Below, piece by piece: positions 12,554 to 20,279 of a DNA stretch of 32,230 bases. The translations under genes and the position numbers were made by a program. Within the stretch, counting starts at the first letter, position 1. Every line of letters starts with the position of its first letter. The notes beneath the pieces are model-generated. The model did no database searches. It saw nothing but the letters and a program-made list of their open reading frames with translations, and had not been told where the DNA came from. The stretch comes from DATNBT01 sp964579765 (GTDB lineage Bacteria > Acidobacteriota > Vicinamibacteria > Vicinamibacterales > CAVVIG01), in contig CAZOIK010000152.1 in the NCBI GenBank assembly GCA_964579765.1, forward strand, positions 1-32,230. The letters run 5' to 3'.

Positions 12554-14632
12554 TCAGCGCGCGAGCCGCGGCCAGTCGTCGATCTTCACGCGCGCGGCGA
12601 GGGTCGCGCCGCCCTTGCCATCCGGCGCGAAAATCAGCGCTTCACCGTCGGTGAGTCCGGTCGAGGCCTCGGGAAACGCGCGCGAGATGTTCGGCGCGTG
12701 CGTGATGAGTACCGTGTTCGTCCCGCGCGGCGCGTCGGCCACGCGCTTCCGCAGCCAGTCCGCCTGCGCTTCAGGAACCACCTGCTGCATACCACGGCCG
12801 TTGTCGCCCAGCTCTGGCGCCGGCTGCACGCTGGTCCAGCCAGCACGCCGCGCGGTCTCCCGCGCGCGGTACGTCGGGCTTGACAGCACCTGGCCAACGG
12901 GAATCCGCAGCGTGCGAAACGCGTTGCCCATCGCGTCGGCCGTCGCGCGTCCCGTCTCGTCGAGCTGACGCTCGAGATCGACGTTCTCGCGATCGGCGTG
13001 CTGCGCGTCGGGCTTCTCCGACGGCGAGCTCGCGTGGCGCATCACGATCACGTAGCCGCCGCGCTGCAGCGCCGCGACGAGCGCGGGCCCCGACAGCGCC
13101 TGCGCGTCCGCCGGTACGTTCCTGACCGCGTTCTCGAGCTCCGCGAACGGCGCGACGCCGCCATGGCCGCCGGCGTTGATCTTCACGTCGAGCTTGAGCG
13201 CCTTGATCGAATCGTAGAGCTGCTTCGCCGCGGGAGTGCCGGCGCCGCCGGTGCCCGGGAACCAGAGATCGCTCTGGAACAGCACCTTCGCGCCCGGCAC
13301 GTATGCCATCACCATCGGCTCGACGTGCGGCGATCCCGTGAACGCGTAGAGCTCGAGCTTCTGCTTGCCGTCCTCGATCGCCTTCTTCTCCTCGTAGACC
13401 TCGACCTCGCCGGTCTTGTCGCCCGCGCTCCGCGCCGCCTCGAGCGAATCGGGCGGATGCGTGTGGTGCGCCTCGAGCAGCGCGGTCAGTGCCGGCGCGT
13501 GGCCCTTCTCGACGAGGATCGTCGCGCCCGCCGCCGCGAGCCCGCGCACGCCGCCGATGTGATCGGAATGATGATGCGTCACCGCGACATACCTGATCGG
13601 CTTGTCGGGGAACTGCTCCTTCAGCATCCGCACCAGCGTCTGGCTCTGCGCGTCCGTGTACGGCGCTTCGACGACGGCGAGCCACTGCGGGAATTCGACG
13701 ACGAGGCTGTTGTGTGAGTAGGCCTTGGCGAAATAGACCGTGTCGGCGATCTTCGAGATCTCGACCGGCGAGTAGTCGCCGGCCGCAATCGCCTCGTCGG
13801 CCTGCTTCGACGCCGCGTCGGGGATCGCGAACTCCTTCTCGACGGCCGCCGCGTCGTTCACCGACGCCGACGCGAACTGCACGTCGGAGTAGTTCTTGCC
13901 GTTCTTCGTAATCGAGGTCTTGAAGGGCAGCTTGATCGCGCCAACAGCGCGATAGTCCGAGAAGACATATTGCGCCGGCACGTCGCCGTCGAGCGCCTCG
14001 GTGTCCGTCGTCTCGAATCCGAGCGGCAGCTTCGTCTGCGGATCGAAGAACAGCGACACGTCGTCTCCGTTCTTCGTCCGCACGGCGACGTGCGTCGCCA
14101 TCCTGCCGTCAAACTCGCGCGTGTCGGCCGGCGTGTCGCCCGCCGTGGCCGCGGCGTCGAGCAGGATGCCGACGAGGTTGCGGTGGAGCGTCATCTCCGG
14201 CGAGTTCTGCGTGCCCCACGAGAACAGGCCGCCTGGCGACGTCGCGACGACCGGCCGCGGATCGACGTACTCGACGCCGACCGCCTTGCCCCCGCGCGTC
14301 GTCAGCACCTCGTGGCGATGCTGCATGAAGCCGCCTTCGGTGACGCGGTAGTCCATCGACGCGCGTCCGCCGTCGAGATCGACGACCTCCGCGACGTCTT
14401 TCAGCGTGCCCGGCTCTTCCGCGTCCGCGACGTGGCGCGTCTGCTGCAGCCGCAGGCGCGTCCCGCTGCCGCCGGTCATCGCGATGGTTCGCACGCTTCT
14501 GAGCGCGTTGCCGCCCATCGCCGCAATCGCGTCATCGACGACGCGTGTTGCCGTCGGCGTGCGCGAGCAGGCGGTGGCCACGAACGCGAGCGCCGCGACG
14601 ACGCCGACGCGTGCGAAAGTGTGTGCCTTCAT
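12554..14632 (-). CDS. Lipoprotein fusing metallo-beta-lactamase and histidine-phosphatase domains
   Basis: 692 residues from the ATG at 14632, chosen because it gives a lipoprotein signal ('VVAALAFVATAC', Cys22). Residues ~25-280 form an N-terminal beta-rich region as in periplasmic MBL proteins. The MBL metal motif 'THHHSDHIGG' is at 352-361, with further ligands expected at H436, D455 and H490. Residues ~515-692 are a histidine phosphatase (phosphoglycerate-mutase-like/SixA-like) domain: 'YVIVMRHASSPSEKPD' with the catalytic RH at 532-533, 'RQLDETGRATADAMGNAF', 'SSPTYRARETA' and 'TNTVLITHAPN'. Both catalytic centres look intact. The two activities in one envelope protein are unusual; the substrate is unknown. 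It is divergent from the gene at 14674 with a 41-nt spacer. Confidence 0.85.
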   Translation of the reverse strand: MKAHTFARVGVVAALAFVATACSRTPTATRVVDDAIAAMGGNALRSVRTIAMTGGSGTRLRLQQTRHVADAEEPGTLKDVAEVVDLDGGRASMDYRVTEGGFMQHRHEVLTTRGGKAVGVEYVDPRPVVATSPGGLFSWGTQNSPEMTLHRNLVGILLDAAATAGDTPADTREFDGRMATHVAVRTKNGDDVSLFFDPQTKLPLGFETTDTEALDGDVPAQYVFSDYRAVGAIKLPFKTSITKNGKNYSDVQFASASVNDAAAVEKEFAIPDAASKQADEAIAAGDYSPVEISKIADTVYFAKAYSHNSLVVEFPQWLAVVEAPYTDAQSQTLVRMLKEQFPDKPIRYVAVTHHHSDHIGGVRGLAAAGATILVEKGHAPALTALLEAHHTHPPDSLEAARSAGDKTGEVEVYEEKKAIEDGKQKLELYAFTGSPHVEPMVMAYVPGAKVLFQSDLWFPGTGGAGTPAAKQLYDSIKALKLDVKINAGGHGGVAPFAELENAVRNVPADAQALSGPALVAALQRGGYVIVMRHASSPSEKPDAQHADRENVDLERQLDETGRATADAMGNAFRTLRIPVGQVLSSPTYRARETARRAGWTSVQPAPELGDNGRGMQQVVPEAQADWLRKRVADAPRGTNTVLITHAPNISRAFPEASTGLTDGEALIFAPDGKGGATLAARVKIDDWPRLAR

Positions 14633-14673
14633 GCGGCGTATTCTACGCAGCTTTCGGCTACGATGCGTGTCGG

Positions 14674-15441
14674 GTGACACGCAGGGCAATCTGGACCGCG
14701 GCGGCCGTCGTCGTCACCGCGATCGCGGCGATGGCCGTCATGCGGACGCTCGCGCGTCCGGCACGGATCGTCGTGCCGCCGGCGCCTGCGATTGCCGCCG
14801 CCGAGGTGCCGCGGCTGCCGGGCGGCATTCCGGACTTGTCAGGCGTGTGGCAGGGCGGCGGCCCGATTGCGGACATCGCGGCTGGGCTGCCGCGCGGCGA
14901 GACGATTCCGATCGCGCCAGCGGCGCAGGCGCTCATGGCGACGCGCCGATCGCAGGACGATCCGTCCGCGCATTGTCTGCCCGACGGCGTCCCGCGTCAG
15001 GATCCGTATCCGTGGCGGATCGTGCAGACACCGGAGCGCGTCTTCATCCTCTTCGAAGGCAACACGCACAGCTACCGACAGATCTTCGTCGATGGCCGCC
15101 CGCATCCCGATCGCGTCGCGCCGACGTGGTGGGGCCATTCGATCGGCCACTACGACGGCAACGCGCTCGTCGTAGACACGATTGGCTACAACGACAAATT
15201 CTGGTTCGACTTTCGCGCGCACCCGCACACGACGCGGCTGCACACCGTCGAACGCTTCGAGCGGCGGAATGAAACGACGATGACCGTCGCGACGACGATT
15301 GACGATCCCGGCGCCTACACGCGGCCGTTCACGGTGACGTTTACGGCCGGGCTGCGGCGGGGCGAAGAGCTGATGGAATATATCTGTCAGGAAAACGAGC
15401 AGGATCTGACGCACGTCAACGGCCCCGCCGGCCCGCAGTAG
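14674..15441 (+). CDS. 'GVWQGGGP' family secreted hypothetical protein, copy 1
   Basis: 255 residues from GTG at 14674, chosen because it directly precedes the signal-anchor 'IWTAAAVVVTAIAAMAVM'; a TACGAT -10-like box lies at 14659-14664. Core motifs are 'PDLSGVWQGGGPI', 'HCLPDGVPRQDPYPWRI', 'VFILFEGNTHSYRQIFVDGR', 'GHSIGHYDGNALVVDTIGYN', 'TIDDPGAYTRPFTVTF' and 'GEELMEYICQENEQD'. The copy at 15942 shares nearly all of them. The family is abundant in Vicinamibacteria and has no established function; the 'SIGHW/YEGDTLVVDT' core is also found in proteins paired with DUF6152. A periplasmic or membrane-anchored location is inferred. It is followed by DUF6152 after 59 nt. Confidence 0.85.
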   Translation: MTRRAIWTAAAVVVTAIAAMAVMRTLARPARIVVPPAPAIAAAEVPRLPGGIPDLSGVWQGGGPIADIAAGLPRGETIPIAPAAQALMATRRSQDDPSAHCLPDGVPRQDPYPWRIVQTPERVFILFEGNTHSYRQIFVDGRPHPDRVAPTWWGHSIGHYDGNALVVDTIGYNDKFWFDFRAHPHTTRLHTVERFERRNETTMTVATTIDDPGAYTRPFTVTFTAGLRRGEELMEYICQENEQDLTHVNGPAGPQ

Positions 15442-15453
15442 GATTTTCGACGG

Positions 15454-15479
15454 ACGGCCGCGGCCGTTTGCGCTAGTAT
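15454..15479 (+). promoter_or_regulatory. Palindrome plus -10-like box ahead of DUF6152
   Basis: A perfect 14-bp palindrome ACGGCCGCGGCCGT (15454-15467) lies 6 nt before TAGTAT (15474-15479), which is 21 nt before the ATG at 15501. The palindrome overlaps the -35/spacer region, so it could be an operator, but GC-rich DNA yields such palindromes by chance. Confidence 0.3.
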
Positions 15480-15500
15480 GCCCAACGAGGTTGACGTCCT

Positions 15501-15929
15501 ATGAGAGCGAAATCAGCTGCCGTCGTCATGTCCGCCGCGTCCGTCGCCCTGCTCGCCGTCGCCGTCGTGCCGGCGTCGGCGCATCACTCGTTTGCCGCCG
15601 AATACGACGCGAGCAAACCCGTGAAGCTGCACGGCACCGTCGTCCGCGTCGAGTGGACCAACCCGCACGCGCGGTTCTACATCGACGTCAAGGAACCGGA
15701 CGGCAAGGCGACCGAGTGGAATCTCGAGCTCGCGAGCCCGAACGTCCTCGTGCGCCAGGGCTGGACGCGCAACTCGCTGAAGATCGGCGACGAGATCACC
15801 GTCGAGGGCTCGATGGCCAAGGACGGATCGAAGATGGCCAACGCGCGCGACGTGACGCTCGCGAGCGGCAAGCGCGTGTTCGCGCGATCCGCGGCGACGC
15901 CGGAAGGGGCTCCCGCCAGTGCGAAGTAA
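15501..15929 (+). CDS. DUF6152 family secreted protein, copy 1
   Basis: 142 residues with GAGG 10 nt before the ATG. The signal peptide (1-~27) ends 'VPASA', and the mature chain starts with the family hallmark 'HHSFAAEYDASKPVKLHGTV', then 'VRVEWTNPHARFYIDV', 'EWNLELASPNVLVRQGW' and 'KIGDEITVEGSMAKDGSKMA'. DUF6152 proteins are small periplasmic beta-barrel (OB-like) proteins; the conserved HH at the mature N-terminus could bind metal, but no function is established. It sits between two copies of the 'GVWQGGGP' family, 12 nt before the second. The same pairing recurs at 26732-27900. Confidence 0.9.
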   Translation: MRAKSAAVVMSAASVALLAVAVVPASAHHSFAAEYDASKPVKLHGTVVRVEWTNPHARFYIDVKEPDGKATEWNLELASPNVLVRQGWTRNSLKIGDEITVEGSMAKDGSKMANARDVTLASGKRVFARSAATPEGAPASAK

Positions 15930-15941
15930 GAAGTGAGAACC

Positions 15942-16766
15942 ATGACAAAAACGATGCTTGCCGCGGCCATTGCGGCGACAGCGACAGCCATTGCGCCGGC
16001 GCTCGTGGCGCAGCAGCGCGCGGGACAGGATCCGACCGGCGCGAATTCGCCCACGGCGGTGACGTCGCCCGCGGGATCGGGCGGCCTCAGCACCGGGCGC
16101 GGCCGGGGACGTACGGCGCCGCAGGGCCCGGCGCCGAAGCTGCCCGACGGACGCCCGGATTTCTCGGGCGTGTGGCAGGGCGGCGGCCCGGTTGGCGATC
16201 TCGCGCAGGGGATGCCGAAGGGCGTCGAGATTCCGCTCAACGAGGCGGGCAAGGCGAAGCTGGCGTCGCGCCAGTCGAAAGACGATCCGGAGGCGAACTG
16301 TCTGCCGACCGGCGTCCCGCGGCAGTCGCCCTATCCGTGGCGCATCATCCAAACGCCGACGCACGTGTTCATCCTGTTCGAGGGGAACATCCACAGCTAC
16401 CGGCAGATCTTCGTCGATGGCCGCAAGCACCCGGACGATCCGGATCCGACGTGGTATGGCAACTCGATCGGCCACTACGAAGGCCAGACGCTCGTCGTTG
16501 ACACCATCGGGTTCAACGACAAGTTCTGGTTCGACTTCCGCGGCCACCCGCACAGCGAGAAGCTGCACACCGTCGAGCGCTACACGCGCACCAGCTTCGG
16601 CACGCTCGTCGTCGAGACGACGATCGACGATCCGACGTACTACACGATGCCGTTCACGGTGAAGTTCACCGCGCGGCTGCGGCCGGGCGAAGAGCTGATG
16701 GAGTACATCTGCCAGGAGAACGAGCAGGACTCCAAACACATCCGCGGCCCGGCGGGCACGCCGTAG
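15942..16766 (+). CDS. 'GVWQGGGP' family secreted hypothetical protein, copy 2
   Basis: 274 residues from the ATG at 15942 (an in-frame GTG at 15933 is possible). The signal peptide (1-~24) ends 'PALVAQ', followed by a Gly/Thr/Arg-rich linker. Shared core: 'PDFSGVWQGGGPVGDLAQGM', 'PTGVPRQSPYPWRIIQTP', 'HVFILFEGNIHSYRQIFVDG', 'NSIGHYEGQTLVVDTIGFND', 'KFWFDFRGHPHSEKLHTVER', 'TTIDDPTYYTMPFTVKF' and 'GEELMEYICQENEQDSKH'. It is clearly a paralogue of 14674-15441, with long identical runs at DNA level around the GVWQGGGP motif. It is probably co-transcribed with DUF6152. The function is unknown. Confidence 0.88.
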   Translation: MTKTMLAAAIAATATAIAPALVAQQRAGQDPTGANSPTAVTSPAGSGGLSTGRGRGRTAPQGPAPKLPDGRPDFSGVWQGGGPVGDLAQGMPKGVEIPLNEAGKAKLASRQSKDDPEANCLPTGVPRQSPYPWRIIQTPTHVFILFEGNIHSYRQIFVDGRKHPDDPDPTWYGNSIGHYEGQTLVVDTIGFNDKFWFDFRGHPHSEKLHTVERYTRTSFGTLVVETTIDDPTYYTMPFTVKFTARLRPGEELMEYICQENEQDSKHIRGPAGTP

Positions 16767-16939
16767 CGGGGAAGAAGTTAGAAGTGCGGCAGGCGTGACG
16801 CTTGCGGCCCGCGCCGCATGCCACAAATCCCACCGCGCGATCTCGGCGAACGCACATTCAACGTCGCCTGCGAGGTCGTCACATACTGCCGCGCACTCTC
16901 AAAAGACTCCGGTGTTGCTTCGAGTAGTTCTTGCCCCCT

Positions 16940-17689
16940 TCACCGTTCCATGCCCTTCATCGCATACGCCGGCCGGTTCGCGGGCGCGGTGAGGAACTGC
17001 AGCAGCTTCTTCGCCTCGTCTTTCTGGGCGGCCTTGGCGCCGACGGCGCCGGTCATCTCGACGTAGCTCTGCACGTCTTTCGGAAACGGCCCGACCAGAT
17101 CGACGCCGCGCACGGGCAGGATTTCGCTGACGGGCGCGATGCCGAGCTCCACTTCGCCGCTCGAGACGGCGTTGCCGACCTCAGACGCCGTGTTGCGGGG
17201 GCTGAGCTTGGGACGGACCTGCGCCGTGATCCCCAGCTTCGCGATGAGCACCTCGAACGGCCGCGCGCTCGCGCCCTGCGACGCGTACGTGATCGAGTCG
17301 GCGTCGAGCAGCGCGCGCTTGAGCGCGTCAACCGTCCGGATGTCGGGCTTCTTCGCGCCTTCGCGGATCGACACGCCCAGTCCCGAGCGCGCGAGCACCG
17401 TTCGCGACGCGCCGTCGAGACGTCCCGCGCCAATCTCCTGATCGACGAGCGCGGTCGTGAGGATCGTCAGGTCGAAGGCGTCGCCGGCGTCGATGCGCTT
17501 CTGGAGTTGCGACGACGGCGCGTAGGTGAGCACGACCCTGTCGCCGGTCGCCGCCTCGAACCGCGGCACCAGTTCCTGCATGACCGCACGGATGCCGTTC
17601 GAGCAGAGCACCGTGATGTCGGCCGCGCGCGCGGGCGCTGCGAGGGCGAGACAGAAGACGACGGCGGCGGCGCGTTTGAGCATGGGCAT
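16940..17689 (-). CDS. ModA-like periplasmic substrate-binding protein
   Basis: 249 residues with a signal peptide ending 'APARAA'. The mature protein starts 'DITVLCSNGIRAVMQELVPR', followed by 'FEAATGDRVVLTYAPSSQLQ', 'FDLTILTTALVDQEIGAGRL', 'LGVSIREGAKKPDI' and 'ITYASQGASARPFEVLIAKL'. These match the ModA/type-2 periplasmic-binding fold used for molybdate and related ligands. It starts 3 nt after the alpha/beta hydrolase stop; no ModB or ModC is adjacent, so it is an orphan. Two molybdenum hydroxylase loci lie in the same window, but a link is speculative, since many such orphans bind other anions. Confidence 0.8.
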   Translation of the reverse strand: MPMLKRAAAVVFCLALAAPARAADITVLCSNGIRAVMQELVPRFEAATGDRVVLTYAPSSQLQKRIDAGDAFDLTILTTALVDQEIGAGRLDGASRTVLARSGLGVSIREGAKKPDIRTVDALKRALLDADSITYASQGASARPFEVLIAKLGITAQVRPKLSPRNTASEVGNAVSSGEVELGIAPVSEILPVRGVDLVGPFPKDVQSYVEMTGAVGAKAAQKDEAKKLLQFLTAPANRPAYAMKGMER

Positions 17690-17692
17690 GGG

Positions 17693-18493
17693 TCAGTGCT
17701 TTCTGAGAAAGGCGAGGACCGCCTGGTTGAATGCGTCCGGCTGCTCCCAGTACGTCGAATGCCCGGCCTCCGGAACGACGACGACGTCCGCGTGGCGCAT
17801 GTGCGTGGCGAACATCCGCAGAATCGGCGGCGGCGCGAACATGTCGGCGTCGCCGGTGAGGAGCAGCGTCGGGACGGCGATCGACTCGAGCCGCTGGAAC
17901 GTGATCGCGTTCTTCGTCGGCTGCGCCGTCGATCCGGGAATGCGGCTCACCTTCTCGAGCGCGATCCACTGCGCCGTGCCGTCGGGATGTGCCGCGCGGT
18001 AGGACGGCGACACTTCGCGCAGCTCCGGCGGCATCGCCGTGAACTCGGCGGGCCGCAGCCGGCGGTTGAGCGCCAGAAACTCGGGATCCTGCACGCCGCC
18101 GACGCTGTTGGCGACGACGAGGCTGCGCAGGCGCTGTGGAAAGGAGAGCGCGGCGTCGAGCGCGACGAAGCCGCCCGCGGCGGTGCCGACGAGGTGGAAG
18201 CGATCGACGTGCAGCGAGTCCATCAGCGCGATCAGATCGTCGGCCGCGGTGCCTGGCGCGGTGTTGGCATCAGCGGTCGTCCGTCCCCAGCCGCGGCGAT
18301 CGAACGCGATGACGCGGTAGCCGGCCTTCACGAACGCCGGCGTCTGACGCTCCCACGACCGCACACTGCCGGTGGCGGCGTGCAGCAGCACGATCGGCAC
18401 GCCGCTGCCGCCCGTGTCGGTGTAGAACAGCCGCACGCCGGGCGGACCCTGCGCGAGGACGAGCGCCACGCCGATCACCGCGATCGCACGCAC
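17693..18493 (-). CDS. Alpha/beta hydrolase lacking the catalytic serine
   Basis: 266 residues with a hydrophobic N-terminus (1-~15, a possible signal peptide or anchor). The fold is clear: oxyanion strand 'VPIVLLHAATGSVRSWERQT', 'YRVIAFDRRGWGRT', the nucleophile elbow, 'VPTLLLTGDADMFAPP' (acid D215 or D217) and 'EAGHSTYWEQP' (H245). The elbow, however, reads 'LVGTAAGGFVALD', so the GxSxG serine position is Ala105. Either it is a non-hydrolytic relative or the reaction uses another residue. It is transcribed with the ModA-like gene downstream. The repeat at 18503-18566 lies between it and the dehydratase end. Confidence 0.85.
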   Translation of the reverse strand: MRAIAVIGVALVLAQGPPGVRLFYTDTGGSGVPIVLLHAATGSVRSWERQTPAFVKAGYRVIAFDRRGWGRTTADANTAPGTAADDLIALMDSLHVDRFHLVGTAAGGFVALDAALSFPQRLRSLVVANSVGGVQDPEFLALNRRLRPAEFTAMPPELREVSPSYRAAHPDGTAQWIALEKVSRIPGSTAQPTKNAITFQRLESIAVPTLLLTGDADMFAPPPILRMFATHMRHADVVVVPEAGHSTYWEQPDAFNQAVLAFLRKH

Positions 18494-18502
18494 GGGCGAA
18501 TT

Positions 18503-18566
18503 GTAGTGCAGACCTTCAGGTCTGCTGAGGCGCAGGCCGCGAGGCAGGCCTAAAGGCCTGCACTAC
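18503..18566 (+). repeat. Intact 64-bp double-hairpin palindromic element
   Basis: The termini are inverted repeats GTAGTGCAG (18503-18511) and CTGCACTAC (18558-18566). Inside are hairpins GCAGACCT/AGGTCTGC (18508-18525, loop TC) and GCAGGCCT/AGGCCTGC (18544-18561, loop AA) separated by 18 nt. It fills the gap between two minus-strand genes and is the best-preserved copy in the window. It may also act as a terminator for the dehydratase's downstream neighbourhood or as an mRNA stabiliser. Confidence 0.85.
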
Positions 18567-18569
18567 AGA

Positions 18570-20255
18570 TCACTTTTGTTCGATGAGGACGGCGCCAGTC
18601 GACATCGGCTGCACCGTGCGCTGGTAGACGGAGAGATAGCCCTTCGACTTCGGCAGTACCGGATCGCCGCGCCGCGCGCGGCGCGCGCCGAGCTCCGACT
18701 CGGGCACGTCGAGATCGAGCACGCGCGCATCGACGTCGATGCGGATCGTGTCGCCGTTCTCGACGAGCGACAGCGGCCCGCCGACCGCCGATTCGGGCGA
18801 CACCTCGGCCACCATGATGCCTTTGAGGCAGAGCCCCGAGAGCTGGCCGTCGCTGACGAACGCGACCTGATCGCTCAATCCGGCCGCGTCGATCGCGAAG
18901 ACGACGCGCGACGCGGGTCCGGCCATCCCGGGTCCGCCTTTCGGTCCCATGCCGCGCACGACGAGCACGCGTCCCGGCTTCACGTCGCCGCGTTGAATCG
19001 CGTCGATCGCATCGGGTCCGTTCTCGAACACGATCGCCTGTCCGGTGAACTGCGTGGCGCGATCGGGCGTGCGGACGCCGAGCTTGACGATGGCGCTCTC
19101 GGGCGCGAGCGAGCCGTGCAGCACCACGATCGGCGGCTTATCCGAGAACGGGTGGTCGAGCGGGCGGATGACGTCCTCGTCGAACACCTCCGCATCCGCC
19201 AGGTTCTCGCCGATCGTTTTGCCGGTGACGGTCATCGCGTCGCGGGCGAGCAGCGGCTCGAGCTGCTTCAGAAGCGCCTTCGCGCCGCCGGCGGCTTCGA
19301 AGGCTTCGATCGTGTCGGTCCCGTTCGGAGCGACCGCGCTCAGCACGGGCACTTTCTCGCCGAGATCGTTGAACAGCTGGAAGACGTCCACGTCCACGCC
19401 GGCTTCGATCGCCGTCGCCTGCAGGTGCTTGACGCAGTTGATCGACCCGCTCACGGCGAGTACGGCCGCGGCCGCGTTCTCGAACGATCCGGGCGACAGC
19501 ACGTCGCGCGGCTTCAGATCGTCGAGCACCATCTCGACGATGCGGCGCCCCGAGCGGCGGGCGAAGTCGAACATCTTCGGCGAGTTCGCGAGCACGGGCG
19601 CGCTGCCGGGCAGCGCCATGCCGAGCGCTTCGCAGACGATGTGCATCGAGTTCGCGGTGCCCATGCCGGCGCAGACGCCAGGGCCGCCGATCGCGTGATC
19701 GCACATGCCGCGCAGCGTGTCCTTCGACAGCTTGCCGAACATCGCCTGCACGGATCCGAGGAACACGTCTTCGATATCGACGTGCTTGCCCTCGTAGTGT
19801 CCGCTCGGCTGATAGCCGCACATGACGAGAATCGTCGGGACGTTGAAGCGGCCCGCGGCCATCAGGTGCGCCGGCGGCGTCTTGTCGCACGACGACAGAC
19901 AGATCATCCCGTCGAGCTGCGCGCCTTCGACGGCGATCTCCATGTCGTTGACGACGAGGTCGCGGCTCGCGAGCATGTAGCCGCCGGCGGCGCCGGCGCT
20001 GATGATGAAGTCGCTCGGCGCCGCCGTCCGCACCTCGAACGGCACGCCGCCCGCGTCGCGCACGGCTTCCTTCACGACCTTCGCGATGCCGTCGAGATGG
20101 CTGAAACAGATCGCCAGCTCGGAGGACGAGTTGACGACGGCGATTTTCGGCTTGAGCAGATCGTCGTCGGAGAGACCGAGGGCCTTCCACTGCGCGCGGC
20201 GGACCGCCTCGCGCGGCGACCCCGGCTCGAAATTACTTCGGAGCGCCTTCTTCAT
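18570..20255 (-). CDS. IlvD/Edd family dehydratase
   Basis: 561 residues, full family length. The three cluster cysteines are present: C50 ('ELAICFSHLDG'), C123 in 'CLSSCDKTPPAHLMAAGRF' with the adjacent Lys125 (carbamylated in the family), and C195 in 'IGGPGVCAGMGTANSM', pointing to a [2Fe-2S] enzyme. The C-terminal domain has 'GMGPKGGPGMAGP' and 'FVSDGQLSGLCLKG'. The SSCDKTPPAH variant of the usual GCDKxxPG differs from housekeeping DHAD, so a sugar-acid or other hydroxy-acid dehydratase is as likely as branched-chain biosynthesis. It is divergent (24-nt gap) from an MFS transporter and close to aconitase X, which favours a catabolic role. Confidence 0.88.
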   Translation of the reverse strand: MKKALRSNFEPGSPREAVRRAQWKALGLSDDDLLKPKIAVVNSSSELAICFSHLDGIAKVVKEAVRDAGGVPFEVRTAAPSDFIISAGAAGGYMLASRDLVVNDMEIAVEGAQLDGMICLSSCDKTPPAHLMAAGRFNVPTILVMCGYQPSGHYEGKHVDIEDVFLGSVQAMFGKLSKDTLRGMCDHAIGGPGVCAGMGTANSMHIVCEALGMALPGSAPVLANSPKMFDFARRSGRRIVEMVLDDLKPRDVLSPGSFENAAAAVLAVSGSINCVKHLQATAIEAGVDVDVFQLFNDLGEKVPVLSAVAPNGTDTIEAFEAAGGAKALLKQLEPLLARDAMTVTGKTIGENLADAEVFDEDVIRPLDHPFSDKPPIVVLHGSLAPESAIVKLGVRTPDRATQFTGQAIVFENGPDAIDAIQRGDVKPGRVLVVRGMGPKGGPGMAGPASRVVFAIDAAGLSDQVAFVSDGQLSGLCLKGIMVAEVSPESAVGGPLSLVENGDTIRIDVDARVLDLDVPESELGARRARRGDPVLPKSKGYLSVYQRTVQPMSTGAVLIEQK

Positions 20256-20279
20256 TAAGGCGTAATCTATCGCACTGAC

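Noticed and set aside
16931..18553. A 540-residue frame on the plus strand
   Set aside because: It is antisense to both the ModA-like and the hydrolase genes and runs into a palindromic repeat.
18570..20255. Calling the dehydratase ilvD outright
   Set aside because: The motif around C123 and the catabolic neighbourhood differ from housekeeping dihydroxy-acid dehydratase, and no branched-chain biosynthesis genes are adjacent.
18576..20258. A 560-residue frame on the plus strand
   Set aside because: It is the exact antisense of the IlvD/Edd dehydratase; its Arg/Asp/His-rich composition is the typical shadow of a high-GC gene.
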